A model generated the notes under the pieces. That model had not been told where the DNA came from, did not search any database, and saw only the letters and a program-made list of their open reading frames with translations. The translations under genes and the position numbers were made by a program. Shown here one piece after another: positions 20,110 to 28,728 of a DNA stretch of 64,000 bases. Each line of letters begins with the position of its first letter. Within the stretch, counting starts at the first letter, position 1. The stretch is from the NCBI GenBank assembly GCA_964454025.1, contig CAYVRP010000018.1, forward strand, positions 30,395-94,394, given 5' to 3'. The stretch is from JAFGBI01 sp964454025 (GTDB taxonomy: Bacteria; Myxococcota_A; Polyangia; Polyangiales; Polyangiaceae).

Positions 20110-21003
20110 TCAGGTCGCGGCGAGCCGGGCCGGGATCGGCGGCATCGCCCCCGGACAGGACGCGACGTAGGACGCGATCCGGTTGGCGCGTGCGGCGAGG
20201 GACGCGAGCTCGTCGGGGATGGCGCGCGCGCGGCCGAGCTCGACGGCGAGCACGGCCACGAAGGCGTCGCCCGCCCCGACCGGATCGCCGACGCCCGCGG
20301 GGACCGGGAACCCCGGGTGCTCCGCCCGGGCCGCCGCGGTCACGAGGGCGCAGCCGCGTGCGCCGCGGGTGAGCGCCACCAGTCGCACGCCGCGCCCGAG
20401 CAGCCAGGCCACGGCGTCGGTGACGCCAGCCTCGCGCGCGACGAGCGCGGCCTCTGCCTCGTTGAGCTTGACGACGTCCGCGTGGGCCACGGCGGTGTCG
20501 ATCACGGCGGGCGCAGCGAACGGGGGCCGGACGTTGAGGTCGCAGACGCGCAGGCAGCCCGGCGGGGCGGTGTCCCACGCCGCGCGGAGCGCGCCGGCGC
20601 CGAGCACGGTGCGCTGGGCGAGGGTGCCGAAGCAGAGGACGTCCGCGCGGCTCACGGCCCGGAGCACGGGTTCGTCGGCCGTGATCCGGTCCCACGCGAC
20701 CTCGTTCGCGATCCGGTAGCGGGGCTCGCCCCGGTCCATCGTGACGGTGACGGTCCCCGTCGCCGCGTTCGGGTCCCGCTGGATCAGCGACACGTCCACG
20801 CCGCACCGCGCGAGCTCCGCGCACGCGCGCGCCCCGAGCTCGTCGTGTCCCACTCGGCTGACCAGGGCGGCGTCGGCGCCGAGCTGGGCGGCGTGGTAAG
20901 CGACGTTGGCCGCCGCCCCGCCGAGCCGGGGCCCGTCCGCGAAGATGTCCCAGAGCACCTCGCCCCACGCGAGCACGCGCGGACGGCTCGGGATCCGCGC
21001 CAC
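20110..21003 (-). CDS. PfkB-family carbohydrate kinase (fructokinase-like)
   Basis: A 297-residue sugar or nucleoside kinase of the ribokinase/PfkB family that transfers ATP phosphate to a sugar hydroxyl. The N-terminal substrate region is WGEVLWDIFADGPRLGGAAA followed by NVAYHAAQLGADAALVSRVG, closest in style to fructokinases. The second signature, GDPVGAGDAFVAVL, keeps the anion-hole Gly-Ala-Gly and the catalytic Asp although the usual DTTGAGD is altered. Strand LRVCDLNVRPP and the NEAEA loop match the family. GTG 21003 is the nearest start before the first family strand; another GTG pair near 21051 is possible. It lies opposite the diguanylate cyclase gene across a 273-base divergent promoter region. 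Confidence 0.9.
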   Translation of the reverse strand: MARIPSRPRVLAWGEVLWDIFADGPRLGGAAANVAYHAAQLGADAALVSRVGHDELGARACAELARCGVDVSLIQRDPNAATGTVTVTMDRGEPRYRIANEVAWDRITADEPVLRAVSRADVLCFGTLAQRTVLGAGALRAAWDTAPPGCLRVCDLNVRPPFAAPAVIDTAVAHADVVKLNEAEAALVAREAGVTDAVAWLLGRGVRLVALTRGARGCALVTAAARAEHPGFPVPAGVGDPVGAGDAFVAVLAVELGRARAIPDELASLAARANRIASYVASCPGAMPPIPARLAAT

Positions 21004-21276
21004 CGTGACCCGGTTGCCGTCGCCTTCGTCGCCCGTGGAGCCCACCACGCCGGGAATCCCTCGGCCGCCCGCTCGCTTCCGGGTTGCCGGGAGCGGTGCG
21101 GCTCGTCGCCTCTCTACCACGGGGCTCCGGGGATCAGGGGTCACTGACGGGCTCCGCCAGCGTTTGCAGCTCGGCCCGGCGCGGCCCCACCATCCACCCC
21201 TGGGGGGTCCCGTCTCCGGCCGTGCGTCCAGCACATCTTGGTCAAATCGGGAATCTTGGGGCAGAATCGCCCGCAG

Positions 21277-22203
21277 ATGAGCGCAACCCCTCTCCCCGAC
21301 GAAAAGACCGAGCGGTATCCGGTCGCCTCCTTGCCTCCAGACGAGGACGACGAGGGGGAGGCCGCCGGGGCGCTGACCGTGCTCCAGGGGCCGCGCCTGG
21401 GCACCGTGTACGACCTGCACCATGGCCGCAACATCCTCGGGCGCGGAGAGGACGCCGACGTGCAGGTCGTCTTCGAGGGCGTGTCGCGCCGCCATGCGCA
21501 GATCGTCGAGCGCGGTGGGAGCTACGTACTCGAGGACCTCGGCTCCACCAACGGCACCTATTACCGAGGGTTGCCCGTCACGAGCCCGGTCGAGCTCGGC
21601 GAGGGGGACCGGATCAGCCTCGGGGGTCGGGTCGTCCTGCGCTTCTCGCGGGAAGGGTCCCTGGAGCGGCGGCTTCGCGAGGAGCTCTACTACCTCGCCA
21701 CGCGGGATCCGCTGACGCGCGCCCACAACCTCCGCTTCTTCGAGGAGCGCATGGACTCGGAGTGGCCCTGGGCCGTGCGCCACGAGCAGGCATGTTCGCT
21801 CCTGATGATCGACGTCGACCACTTCAAGAGCGTGAACGACGGCTTCGGGCACCTGGCCGGCGACGCCGTCCTGCAGGAGATCGTGAGCACGATCTCCGCC
21901 AGCCTGCGGCGCGAGGACGTCCTCGCGCGCGTCGGGGGCGAGGAGTTCGCGGTGCTCTGCCGCGCCACGCGTCTCGAGGCGGGTGTCCTGCTCGCGGAGC
22001 GCCTCCGGAGGAACGTCGCGGACGCGAGCTACGAGTGGCGCGGGCAGCGGCTCGCGGTGACCGTGTCGGTCGGGGTGGCGGCTTCGCACGAGTCAGGGCT
22101 CGCGACGCCGCGGCAGCTCCGCGAGCGCGCGGACGAGCGGCTCTATGCGGCCAAGGCGCGCGGGCGCAATTGCGTCGAGCCGCCGCCGACCGCGCTGCCC
22201 TGA
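21277..22203 (+). CDS. FHA-GGDEF diguanylate cyclase
   Basis: A 308-residue soluble protein joining a phospho-threonine-reading FHA domain (about residues 45-115; GRGEDADVQVVFEGVSRRHA, then LGSTNGT) to a GGDEF domain (about 140-300). The cyclase site is intact: MIDVDHFKSVND binds metal and GTP, and the signature is GGEEF (220-224). An RxxD inhibitory site (R211-D214) sits five residues before it, so the enzyme should make c-di-GMP and be product-inhibited. ATG 21277 is preferred over TTG 21238. The FHA domain suggests control by a Ser/Thr kinase, and two such kinases are encoded immediately downstream. A weak candidate promoter (TTGGTC at 21238, CAGAAT at 21262) lies upstream. Confidence 0.94.
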   Translation: MSATPLPDEKTERYPVASLPPDEDDEGEAAGALTVLQGPRLGTVYDLHHGRNILGRGEDADVQVVFEGVSRRHAQIVERGGSYVLEDLGSTNGTYYRGLPVTSPVELGEGDRISLGGRVVLRFSREGSLERRLREELYYLATRDPLTRAHNLRFFEERMDSEWPWAVRHEQACSLLMIDVDHFKSVNDGFGHLAGDAVLQEIVSTISASLRREDVLARVGGEEFAVLCRATRLEAGVLLAERLRRNVADASYEWRGQRLAVTVSVGVAASHESGLATPRQLRERADERLYAAKARGRNCVEPPPTALP

Positions 22204-22210
22204 AACCGCG

Positions 22211-22226
22211 CTCGGTGGTCACCGAG
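22211..22226. terminator. Bidirectional hairpin between convergent genes
   Basis: CTCGGT, loop GGTC, ACCGAG forms a perfect six-base-pair stem eight bases after the diguanylate cyclase stop. It lies in the 88-base gap facing the kinase gene that ends at 22292. It is followed by TTCGGGG and there is no T run, so this is a position-based call. Confidence 0.4.
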
Positions 22227-22291
22227 TTCGGGGTGGCGCGTCGCGGCGCCAGGAGAGCCGGCGGCGGCAGCAGGGCTGCGCACGTTCCGCG

Positions 22292-23755
22292 TCAGCGCGT
22301 GGCGAGCAGCACGACTAGGACCAGCAGCAGCGCCACGATGGTCCCGAGCAGCGCGAGCAGCGCCGGGTTCGGCGGCGGGCTCGCCGGGCCCGGCGCGGCG
22401 CGGGAGCTGCCCGTCGGACGCGGCGCCGGGCGAGTCGTGGTCGGCGGCCGCCCCGATCGGCGAGGCGGCGCCCCGGACGGGGTCGACCTGGGCCGCCCTG
22501 GCCCCGCCGAGAGGCGATCCGGGCGCCGGCTGGGCGAGGTCTGCGGGGGCTGGCGCATCGTCGCGTCGGAGTTCCGCTGCGGGGAGGCCCGGGGCCGGAC
22601 CGAGCGCGCAGCGCTGCGCGGCCGGACCGAGGGGGGGGGCGTCCCCTGGCGCTCCGGCTCGACGTCGCTGCTGGTCGTGCGCGGGTCCCAGGCTCCCGGG
22701 ATGGCCGAGCGCCCACTGCCGGCGGTCGGGGTCTGCTCGCGCTCCACCACCTCGAGGCCGCGAGCGAGCGCCGAGAGCGTCGTTCCTCGGGAGAGCTTGC
22801 GCAGCTCCTCGATCGCCGCCCGCTTCTCCGGGCTCAGGCGGCGCTGAACCACACGGGCGATCTCGGGCGGGCCCACCACGTGGTCGTGATCGGCCATCCA
22901 CTCCTCGAGGGCGAGGCGCATGGCCTCGGCGGTTTCGAACCGGTCCTCCATCGCCGGTGCCAGGGCGGTGAGGATGATCGCCTCGAGGTCCTCCGGGTAG
23001 GTCGGCTTCAGCTCCGTGGGCCGGCGGTAATGCCCCTCGAGGATCTTGTGCATCGCCTGCGGCCCGCTGCCGAACGGCCGGAGGCCAAGGGTGGCGACGT
23101 ACAGGACGCAGCCGAGCGCGTAGATGTCGGCGCGGCGATCCACGGTGCCCCCCACGATCTGCTCCGGGGGGATATAGGCGAACTTGCCCTTGACCTCGCC
23201 CGTCTTGGTGCGCGAGTGAAGCTGGTGGCGGGCCTTCGCGATCCCGAAGTCCGACACCTTCACCTGACCCTGCAGGGAGAGCAGGATGTTGGGGGGAGAG
23301 ATGTCGCGGTGCACGATCCCGAGCGGCGCCCCCTCCGGGTCGGTCGCCTCGTGGGCGGCGTGCGCCCCCGCGCAGGCGTCGGCGACGATGCGCGCCGCGA
23401 GGTGGTACTTGAGCGGGACGATCTCCGCGCCCCTGTGCAGCAGCCCGGCGAGGGAGTCCCCCGCCACCCACTCCATGACCATGAAGATGAGGTCGTCCTG
23501 CTGATCGAGCTCCAGCAGGTCGCACACGTTCGGGTGGTGGACCGCGGAGGCGACCGTCGCCTCGTCGATCAGCATCCGGGTGTACTCCGCGTCGGCCGCG
23601 TACTCGGCTCGCACGACCTTCATCGCCACCGTCCGCGAGAGCCCGAGCTTGCCCTCGGGCTTCGCGGCCCAGACCTCCGCCATGCCGCCGCTCGCCAGCG
23701 GCGCGAGCAGCCGGTAGCGCCCGATGCGCTCACCGGGACGGAGCCGTGAGCTCAT
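22292..23755 (-). CDS. Ser/Thr protein kinase with C-terminal membrane anchor
   Basis: A 487-residue Hanks-type kinase. ATG 23755 follows GGGGAAGG; the longer frame upstream is Arg-rich and unlikely. The kinase domain covers about residues 12-275, with glycine loop LASGGMAEVW, ATP lysine K46 (AMKVV), catalytic loop IVHRDISPPNILL (D151, N156), DFG at 169-171 and PPEQIVGG in the activation segment. The loop has Ser where most kinases have Lys (HRDLKPxN). A Pro/Arg/Ser-rich linker of about 150 residues leads to one C-terminal helix (LLALLGTIVALLLVLVVLLA), so the kinase faces the cytoplasm with almost no periplasmic part. It is divergent from the kinase gene at 24000, with a 244-base shared upstream region. 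Confidence 0.94.
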   Translation of the reverse strand: MSSRLRPGERIGRYRLLAPLASGGMAEVWAAKPEGKLGLSRTVAMKVVRAEYAADAEYTRMLIDEATVASAVHHPNVCDLLELDQQDDLIFMVMEWVAGDSLAGLLHRGAEIVPLKYHLAARIVADACAGAHAAHEATDPEGAPLGIVHRDISPPNILLSLQGQVKVSDFGIAKARHQLHSRTKTGEVKGKFAYIPPEQIVGGTVDRRADIYALGCVLYVATLGLRPFGSGPQAMHKILEGHYRRPTELKPTYPEDLEAIILTALAPAMEDRFETAEAMRLALEEWMADHDHVVGPPEIARVVQRRLSPEKRAAIEELRKLSRGTTLSALARGLEVVEREQTPTAGSGRSAIPGAWDPRTTSSDVEPERQGTPPPSVRPRSAARSVRPRASPQRNSDATMRQPPQTSPSRRPDRLSAGPGRPRSTPSGAPPRRSGRPPTTTRPAPRPTGSSRAAPGPASPPPNPALLALLGTIVALLLVLVVLLATR

Positions 23756-23999
23756 GCCTTCCCCGACGCTGTCGTGCACGGTCGACCTGGACTCGCCTTC
23801 GCGAGACTGCTCGTACCACATCCCGGGGAACGCGTTCACCGGCCGCGGCCGCCGGCGCGCGCCGGTCAGCGCCCGGCGCCGCCGGGGTGCGGGGTGACGT
23901 CGGGTGTCGCGGAGGGCGCCCGGGAGCCGAGCGGGCTGGCGGGGGCGCCGCCGTGGCTGGGCGGCACGTCCGCGCATCTGATAGGATGGTTGACGTTAG

Positions 24000-25655
24000 G
24001 TGACGTCTCTCGTGCAGACCCGCTCCGGCCCCGCACCCGGCGACCGGTTGGGGGACTACCAGCTCCTCGTCCAGGTCGGCGCGGGCGGGATGGGACGCGT
24101 CTTCGCGGCGCGGCGGAGCGGCGTCTCCGGCTCCGGGCCGCTGGTGGCGATCAAGACCGGCCTCGGGGAGCTCGGAGGGGGACAGGAGTTCGCCCGGCTG
24201 TTCGTCGACGAGGCTCGGATCGCCTCGCTCATCGATCACCCGAACGCACTCCCGGTCCACGAGCTCGGGGAGCAGGACGGTGTGCTCTACCTGGTGATGG
24301 AGTGGTGCGACGGGGCCACGCTGCGCGAGCTGCTCGACGCCGCCCCGGACCATCGTCTGCCACTCGACGTGGCCGCGCGCGTCGTCGCCGAGGTCGCGGC
24401 GGGTCTCCACGCCGCGCACGAGCTCGTCGGTGAGGACGGCGAGCCGCTGCAGGTCGTCCACCGCGATGTCTCGCCCCAGAATGTCCTTCTCTGGTCCTCC
24501 GGGCACGTCAAGGTTTCCGACTTTGGCGTCGCCAAGGCGCGCGGGCAGCTCCACCGACCGACCGAGACGGGCGAGGTGAAGGGCAAGCTCAGCTACATGG
24601 CGCCCGAGCAGGTGACCTCGCCCCGGATCGATCGGCGGGCGGACGTGTTCGCGCTCGGCTGCGTGCTCTACGAGGCCACCGTGGGGCAACGCCCGTACCA
24701 CGGTGGAGACGCGCTGACGACGCTCTACCAGCTCCTCGAGCGCGAAACCGTCGCGCCCCGCGCGCTCCGCGGCGACTACCCCGAGGAGCTCGAGCGGATC
24801 GTCCTGCGCGCGCTCGCCAAGGCGCCCGAGCGCCGCTTCCAGACCGCGGAGGAGCTCCGATCAGCGCTCGAGGGGTGGCTGCGCGCGCGGCGATCCGTCG
24901 TCACCGAGGGTCGCGTCGCCGCCGTGCTGCGCGACCACGTCGGGGAGCTCGTTTCCCGCAAGCGCCGGCAGGTGGCCGAGGCCATCGCGCGGTTGGACGC
25001 CGCCCCGTCGCCCGCTTCCCGGTCGGCGTCGGGCTCGGCCGAGCTCCGGCGCTCGTCGACGGAGCCGCCGAGCGAGGTGGCGACGAGCGCGGCCGCGACG
25101 CTCGACGTGCGCCCGCGCCCCGCGGGGCGCCGGGCGTCGGGGGAGCGCTGGGCCGTCATCGGGCTGTCGCTCGGGGCGGTCGCGCTCGCCGCCGTCGTGG
25201 TGATGGTCGCGGCGCGCCGGGGCGCGCCAGCTCCCCCCGTCGTGGCGAGTGCCCCCGCGGACGTGACGGGGCGCCCACCGGCGTCGGGGCCGCCCCCGGC
25301 GCCATCGACGCCGTCCCTGGCGCTCGTCACCGTCCGCACGGAGCCCCCCGACGCGCGCCTCCAGCTCGACGACGAGGCGGCGCTGCCGAACCCGCTCGTC
25401 CGGCGGGTGCCCGCCGACGGCTCGACGCACGTGGTCATCGCGACCGCCCCCGGGTACGTTCCGGCCACGGTCCGCGTGGTCTTCGACGGCGATCGTGACG
25501 TGGTGGTGCGGCTCACTCCGCAGCCGGCGGTGAGGGCCGGTCGCGCTCTCCCCGCGCGGCCCCCGGCCCCTGGCCCCTCCGCGGCCGCGTCCGCGCGGAA
25601 GGGGGGCAAGGTCAGGCCCCTCGACGAGAACAACCCCTTCGGGCGCCCCCCATGA
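24000..25655 (+). CDS. Ser/Thr protein kinase with membrane helix and PEGA-like periplasmic domain
   Basis: A 551-residue Hanks-type kinase from GTG 24000. The kinase domain covers about residues 18-285, with glycine loop VGAGGMGRVF, lysine K52 (VAIKT), catalytic loop VVHRDVSPQNVLL (D156, N161), DFG at 174-176 and MAPEQVTSP. As in its divergent neighbour, the catalytic-loop Lys is replaced by Ser. One membrane helix (WAVIGLSLGAVALAAVVVMV, about 383-402) is followed by a Pro-rich linker and a C-terminal PEGA-like domain (LALVTVRTEPPDARLQLDDE to HVVIATAPGYVPATVRVVF). The probable topology is kinase inside, PEGA outside. It overlaps the next gene by four bases (ATGA), so they form an operon. TAGGAT at 23982-23987 could be a -10 and would give a very short leader. 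Confidence 0.95.
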   Translation: MTSLVQTRSGPAPGDRLGDYQLLVQVGAGGMGRVFAARRSGVSGSGPLVAIKTGLGELGGGQEFARLFVDEARIASLIDHPNALPVHELGEQDGVLYLVMEWCDGATLRELLDAAPDHRLPLDVAARVVAEVAAGLHAAHELVGEDGEPLQVVHRDVSPQNVLLWSSGHVKVSDFGVAKARGQLHRPTETGEVKGKLSYMAPEQVTSPRIDRRADVFALGCVLYEATVGQRPYHGGDALTTLYQLLERETVAPRALRGDYPEELERIVLRALAKAPERRFQTAEELRSALEGWLRARRSVVTEGRVAAVLRDHVGELVSRKRRQVAEAIARLDAAPSPASRSASGSAELRRSSTEPPSEVATSAAATLDVRPRPAGRRASGERWAVIGLSLGAVALAAVVVMVAARRGAPAPPVVASAPADVTGRPPASGPPPAPSTPSLALVTVRTEPPDARLQLDDEAALPNPLVRRVPADGSTHVVIATAPGYVPATVRVVFDGDRDVVVRLTPQPAVRAGRALPARPPAPGPSAAASARKGGKVRPLDENNPFGRPP

Positions 25656-26731
25656 GGTACTTCGAGTCCCTCGTCACCGTCGCGCTGGCCGCGTCGCTGC
25701 TCGGGGCTCCGCCCGCGCTCGCGCAGGCTCCGGCGGCCGCGCCGGCCGCGCCCGGAGCGACGGCCGCGGCCCCGGCCCCGGCCACCGCCGACGCGGAGCG
25801 GACCACGGAGGCGGCTCGGCGCTTCGCGCGCGGTCTCGCCTTCTACCGCGACGGTGAGTATCGCCTCGCCCAGATCGAGTTCGATCGCGCCTACGAGCTC
25901 GTGCCTGATTACCGCGTGCTCTACAACATCGGGCAGGTCAGCATCCAGCTCGCCCAGTACGCGCGCGCGCGTCGCGCGCTCGCGCGCTACCTCGCGGAGG
26001 GTGGCGCGGAGGTGTCCGAGGAGCGCGCGGCGGCGGTTCAGGCCGACCTCGAGATGCTCGCCCAGCGCACGGCCTTCGTCACCGTCGAGGTGTCCGTGGC
26101 CGGTGCGGAGATCCTGGTCGATGACGAGCCGGTAGGCGTCGCGCCGCTGCCGGAGCCGCTGCTCGTGGACGCGGGGCGGCACGCCGTGGCGGCCCGGCAC
26201 GGGCAGTCGACGTCCGCGGCGCAGTACGTCACCGTGGCGGGAGGCGACTCCATCACGGTCCAGATCGAGCTCGTGCGGCCCGTCCCCGCGGAGCCGGTCA
26301 CGGTGCCCCCGCCGGTCGCCCCGGTCGCGGTTGCGGCGGCGCCGTCGGCCGCGCCGGAGGCGGCGCGCGCGCCGTTCCCGCGGTGGTGGCTCGGGTGGCC
26401 CGCCCCCGGGGTCGTGGCCGCGGGCGCCGGCGTCCCCTTCGCGCTCGGCGACGCGGCCGCGCGCCTGCACCAGGAGCAGGAGGAGGAGCCAACCCCTCGC
26501 GACGAGTTCGACGCGAGCTATCGGCGGGCGGTGGGCCTCCTCGACACTTCCGCGGTGCTCGCGGCGGGCGCCGCGGTGGCGGGCGGCGTCTCGTTCTACG
26601 TGACCGTGCGCCACGCGCGGGGGCGACCGCCGCGTGCCGGTGGGATCGCGCCCTCGGCGGCGGTCGCCCGGGCGCCGCGGGCGACCGTGGCCGTCGGCCC
26701 CGCAGGGATTGCCCTGCAGGGCTCCTTCTAG
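25652..26731 (+). CDS. Periplasmic TPR/PEGA protein
   Basis: A 359-residue exported protein. A signal peptide (MRYFESLVTVALAASLLGAP with PALAQA cleavage region) precedes an Ala/Pro linker. TPR-like helices follow at about residues 50-135 (FARGLAFYRDGEYRLAQIEF, then YRVLYNIGQVSIQLAQYARA). A PEGA domain at about 140-215 (TVEVSVAGAEILVDDEPVGV) and a C-terminal segment with one or two hydrophobic stretches complete it. Its start overlaps the stop of the PEGA-bearing kinase, so the two are translationally coupled. PEGA domains on both products suggest they meet in the periplasm, which is inference. The TPR-PEGA architecture is common in myxobacteria, but the biochemical role is not established. 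Confidence 0.9.
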   Translation: MRYFESLVTVALAASLLGAPPALAQAPAAAPAAPGATAAAPAPATADAERTTEAARRFARGLAFYRDGEYRLAQIEFDRAYELVPDYRVLYNIGQVSIQLAQYARARRALARYLAEGGAEVSEERAAAVQADLEMLAQRTAFVTVEVSVAGAEILVDDEPVGVAPLPEPLLVDAGRHAVAARHGQSTSAAQYVTVAGGDSITVQIELVRPVPAEPVTVPPPVAPVAVAAAPSAAPEAARAPFPRWWLGWPAPGVVAAGAGVPFALGDAAARLHQEQEEEPTPRDEFDASYRRAVGLLDTSAVLAAGAAVAGGVSFYVTVRHARGRPPRAGGIAPSAAVARAPRATVAVGPAGIALQGSF

Positions 26732-26839
26732 CCGCGGGGCGGCGAATCTCGCCGGGGCGGCGCGTCAGGGACCTCGGCGCGCCCGCCGGGCGACTGGGGG
26801 CTGTGACTTCCGTGTGCACGGGATAGATTACGGAGCGCC

Positions 26840-28309
26840 TTGCCGACCCTCGATCCCCAGGGCCAGCCCCGCGGGGGCCTCGAACTGCTCGTCTACCTCC
26901 AGCAGGAGCGGCGTACCTTTCCGCTGCCGCCGGAGGGGACCGTCACGGTGGGTCGATCGATCGAGAACGACGTGCGCATCGAACAGCGCTCCATTTCGCG
27001 GCGCCACCTGCAGCTCCACGTGACCCCACGCGGGCTCGAGATCGAGGATCTCGAGAGCGCCAACGGCACCTTCCTGCTCGGTGAACGCGAGGCGAGCTGC
27101 CTGGATGAGGCCGCCATCCACGGGAGCGGCCAGCGCCTCTCGCCGAAGCGGCGGGTCCCGCTCTCCTGCGGCGCCCTGGTGCGCATGGGCACGGTGCTCT
27201 TCGTCGTCCATCGCCCGCACCCGACCACCCACCACGAGGCCCTCCGGGGCTCCCCCGCCCTCGGCGGGGCCGCGATCGTCGTCGACCCGAAGGTGCGGCG
27301 GATCTACGAGCTCGGCATCCGCGCCGCGCAGAGCGACATCACCGTCCTCATCCTGGGAGAAACCGGCGTCGGCAAGGAGGTGCTGGCGGAAACCATCCAC
27401 GCCCACTCGCGGCGCGCCGGGCGGCCGTTCCTGCGCCTGAATTGCGCGGCGCTCTCGGAGACGCTGCTCGAGAGCGAGCTGTTCGGTCACGAGAAGGGCG
27501 CTTTCACCGGCGCCACCAGCGCGAAGGTCGGGCTCCTGGAGGCCACCGAGGGCGGGACCGTGTTCCTCGACGAGATCGGGGAGCTCCCGCTGAGCACGCA
27601 GGTGAAGCTCCTGCGCGTGCTGGAGGATCGCGCCGTGCGTCGCGTCGGCAGCACCCGGGCGCGACGGATCGACGTGCGGTTCGTGACGGCGACGAACCGT
27701 GATCTCCGACGGCAGGTCGCGCGCGGCCGCTTCCGCGAGGATCTCTACTTCCGGATCAACGGGGTGAAGCTCGAGATCCCGCCGCTGAGGGAGCGGCCCT
27801 CGGAGGTCGAGCCGCTCGCGCGCTTCTTCCTGCACGAATTCTGCGTGCGATGCAACATCCCCGAGCCGCGGCTGTCGCCGGAGGCGATCGAGCAGCTGCG
27901 GCAGTACTCGTGGCCCGGCAACGTCCGCGAGCTCCGGAACGTGATGGAGCGCGCCCCGTTCCTGGTGGGGGAGGGGTCCATCAGGCCGGAGCACGTCCCG
28001 CGCAACGACCGGCCGTCGCTGTCGCCCGCGCTGCTCGACGCGGAGGAGGGCGATTTGCCGACGGATCTCCACCCGGTGTCAGTCCCGCTCCCGCCGGCCC
28101 CGCGCGCGCCTGCGCCGGGCCTCCCCGAGCCGCTCCAGGACGCCCCCTCCGGGGGCGACCGGCACGCCGAGCGCGCGCGGGTCCAGCGCGCGCTGGAGGC
28201 GTGCGGTGGCAACCAGACGCGCGCCGCGCGCCTGCTCGGCATCTCGCGCCGGACCCTGGTGAATCGGCTCGACGAGTTCCAGCTCCCGCGCCCGAAGAAG
28301 CGGCCGTGA
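26840..28309 (+). CDS. FHA-domain sigma54-dependent activator (enhancer-binding protein)
   Basis: A 489-residue regulator. TTG 26840 follows CGGAGCGCC, giving GGAG at good spacing. The N-terminal FHA domain (about residues 14-125) keeps VGRSIENDVRI, the phosphopeptide SISRRH and ESANGTF. The central AAA+ domain has Walker A GETGVGKE (173-180), the sigma54-contacting GAFTGA loop (220-225) and Walker B TVFLDEIGEL. The C-terminal Fis-type helix-turn-helix (about 445-482) reads ALEACGGNQTRAARLLGISR. It should open promoters bound by sigma54 RNA polymerase when the FHA domain reads a phosphorylated partner. The two kinases encoded just upstream are obvious candidates. It lies 108 bases after the TPR/PEGA gene. 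Confidence 0.96.
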   Translation: MPTLDPQGQPRGGLELLVYLQQERRTFPLPPEGTVTVGRSIENDVRIEQRSISRRHLQLHVTPRGLEIEDLESANGTFLLGEREASCLDEAAIHGSGQRLSPKRRVPLSCGALVRMGTVLFVVHRPHPTTHHEALRGSPALGGAAIVVDPKVRRIYELGIRAAQSDITVLILGETGVGKEVLAETIHAHSRRAGRPFLRLNCAALSETLLESELFGHEKGAFTGATSAKVGLLEATEGGTVFLDEIGELPLSTQVKLLRVLEDRAVRRVGSTRARRIDVRFVTATNRDLRRQVARGRFREDLYFRINGVKLEIPPLRERPSEVEPLARFFLHEFCVRCNIPEPRLSPEAIEQLRQYSWPGNVRELRNVMERAPFLVGEGSIRPEHVPRNDRPSLSPALLDAEEGDLPTDLHPVSVPLPPAPRAPAPGLPEPLQDAPSGGDRHAERARVQRALEACGGNQTRAARLLGISRRTLVNRLDEFQLPRPKKRP

Positions 28310-28312
28310 GCC

Positions 28313-28349
28313 GCGGCCGCCGCCCGCCACTGGCCCCGTGGGCGGCCGC
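28313..28349 (+). terminator. Hairpin immediately after the FHA activator gene
   Basis: GCGGCCGCC at 28313-28321 pairs perfectly with GGCGGCCGC at 28341-28349 across a 19-base loop, starting four bases beyond the TGA. It lacks a T tract. The location fits a terminator. Confidence 0.4.
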
Positions 28350-28728
28350 GTCGACGCTCCCCGGCAGGCGCCGTCTCCTGCCGCCCGCCGTGGGGGGAAG
28401 GGCGGGGGAAGCGCGGGCGTGGCGCGAGCGTAAGCTGGATCATCGAGCCTGCGCTATGGACCGCCCTGGCGAGCCCACGACCCTGCTGATCCTCCTCGCG
28501 CCGACCTGCGGGAGCCGCTCTCACACCCCGGCGCGCGGCCGCCGTGGCGCGCGCGGGGGGCAGCCACTCGGGGGCCGGCTCCAGCGGCCCCGCGCCCCGC
28601 TGCACCGACCCCGGCACGGAGCGAGGTGAGCGGGACTTCGCCGCGGCCCCGCGCCAGGCCGGCGGCCGCCCGCCAGTGCCCCGCTGGCCGGTCACCGGTC
28701 GACCGAGGGCGCGGCGCTCACGTGCCGC
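28350..28728. other. 379-base gap between convergent genes, no supported gene
   Basis: This lies between the FHA activator (plus) and signal peptidase I (minus, ending at 28729). Short frames on both strands are Arg/Pro/Gly-rich with ordinary base composition at third positions and show no recognisable motif. A frame from ATG 28456 begins with a hydrophobic patch (TTLLILLAPTC) but has no ribosome binding site and dissolves into Arg-rich text. I see no gene or RNA here. Confidence 0.4.

Noticed and set aside
20110..22089. A 659-codon minus-strand frame including the PfkB kinase
   Set aside because: Only the part from 21003 down is the kinase; the rest is antisense to the FHA-GGDEF gene.
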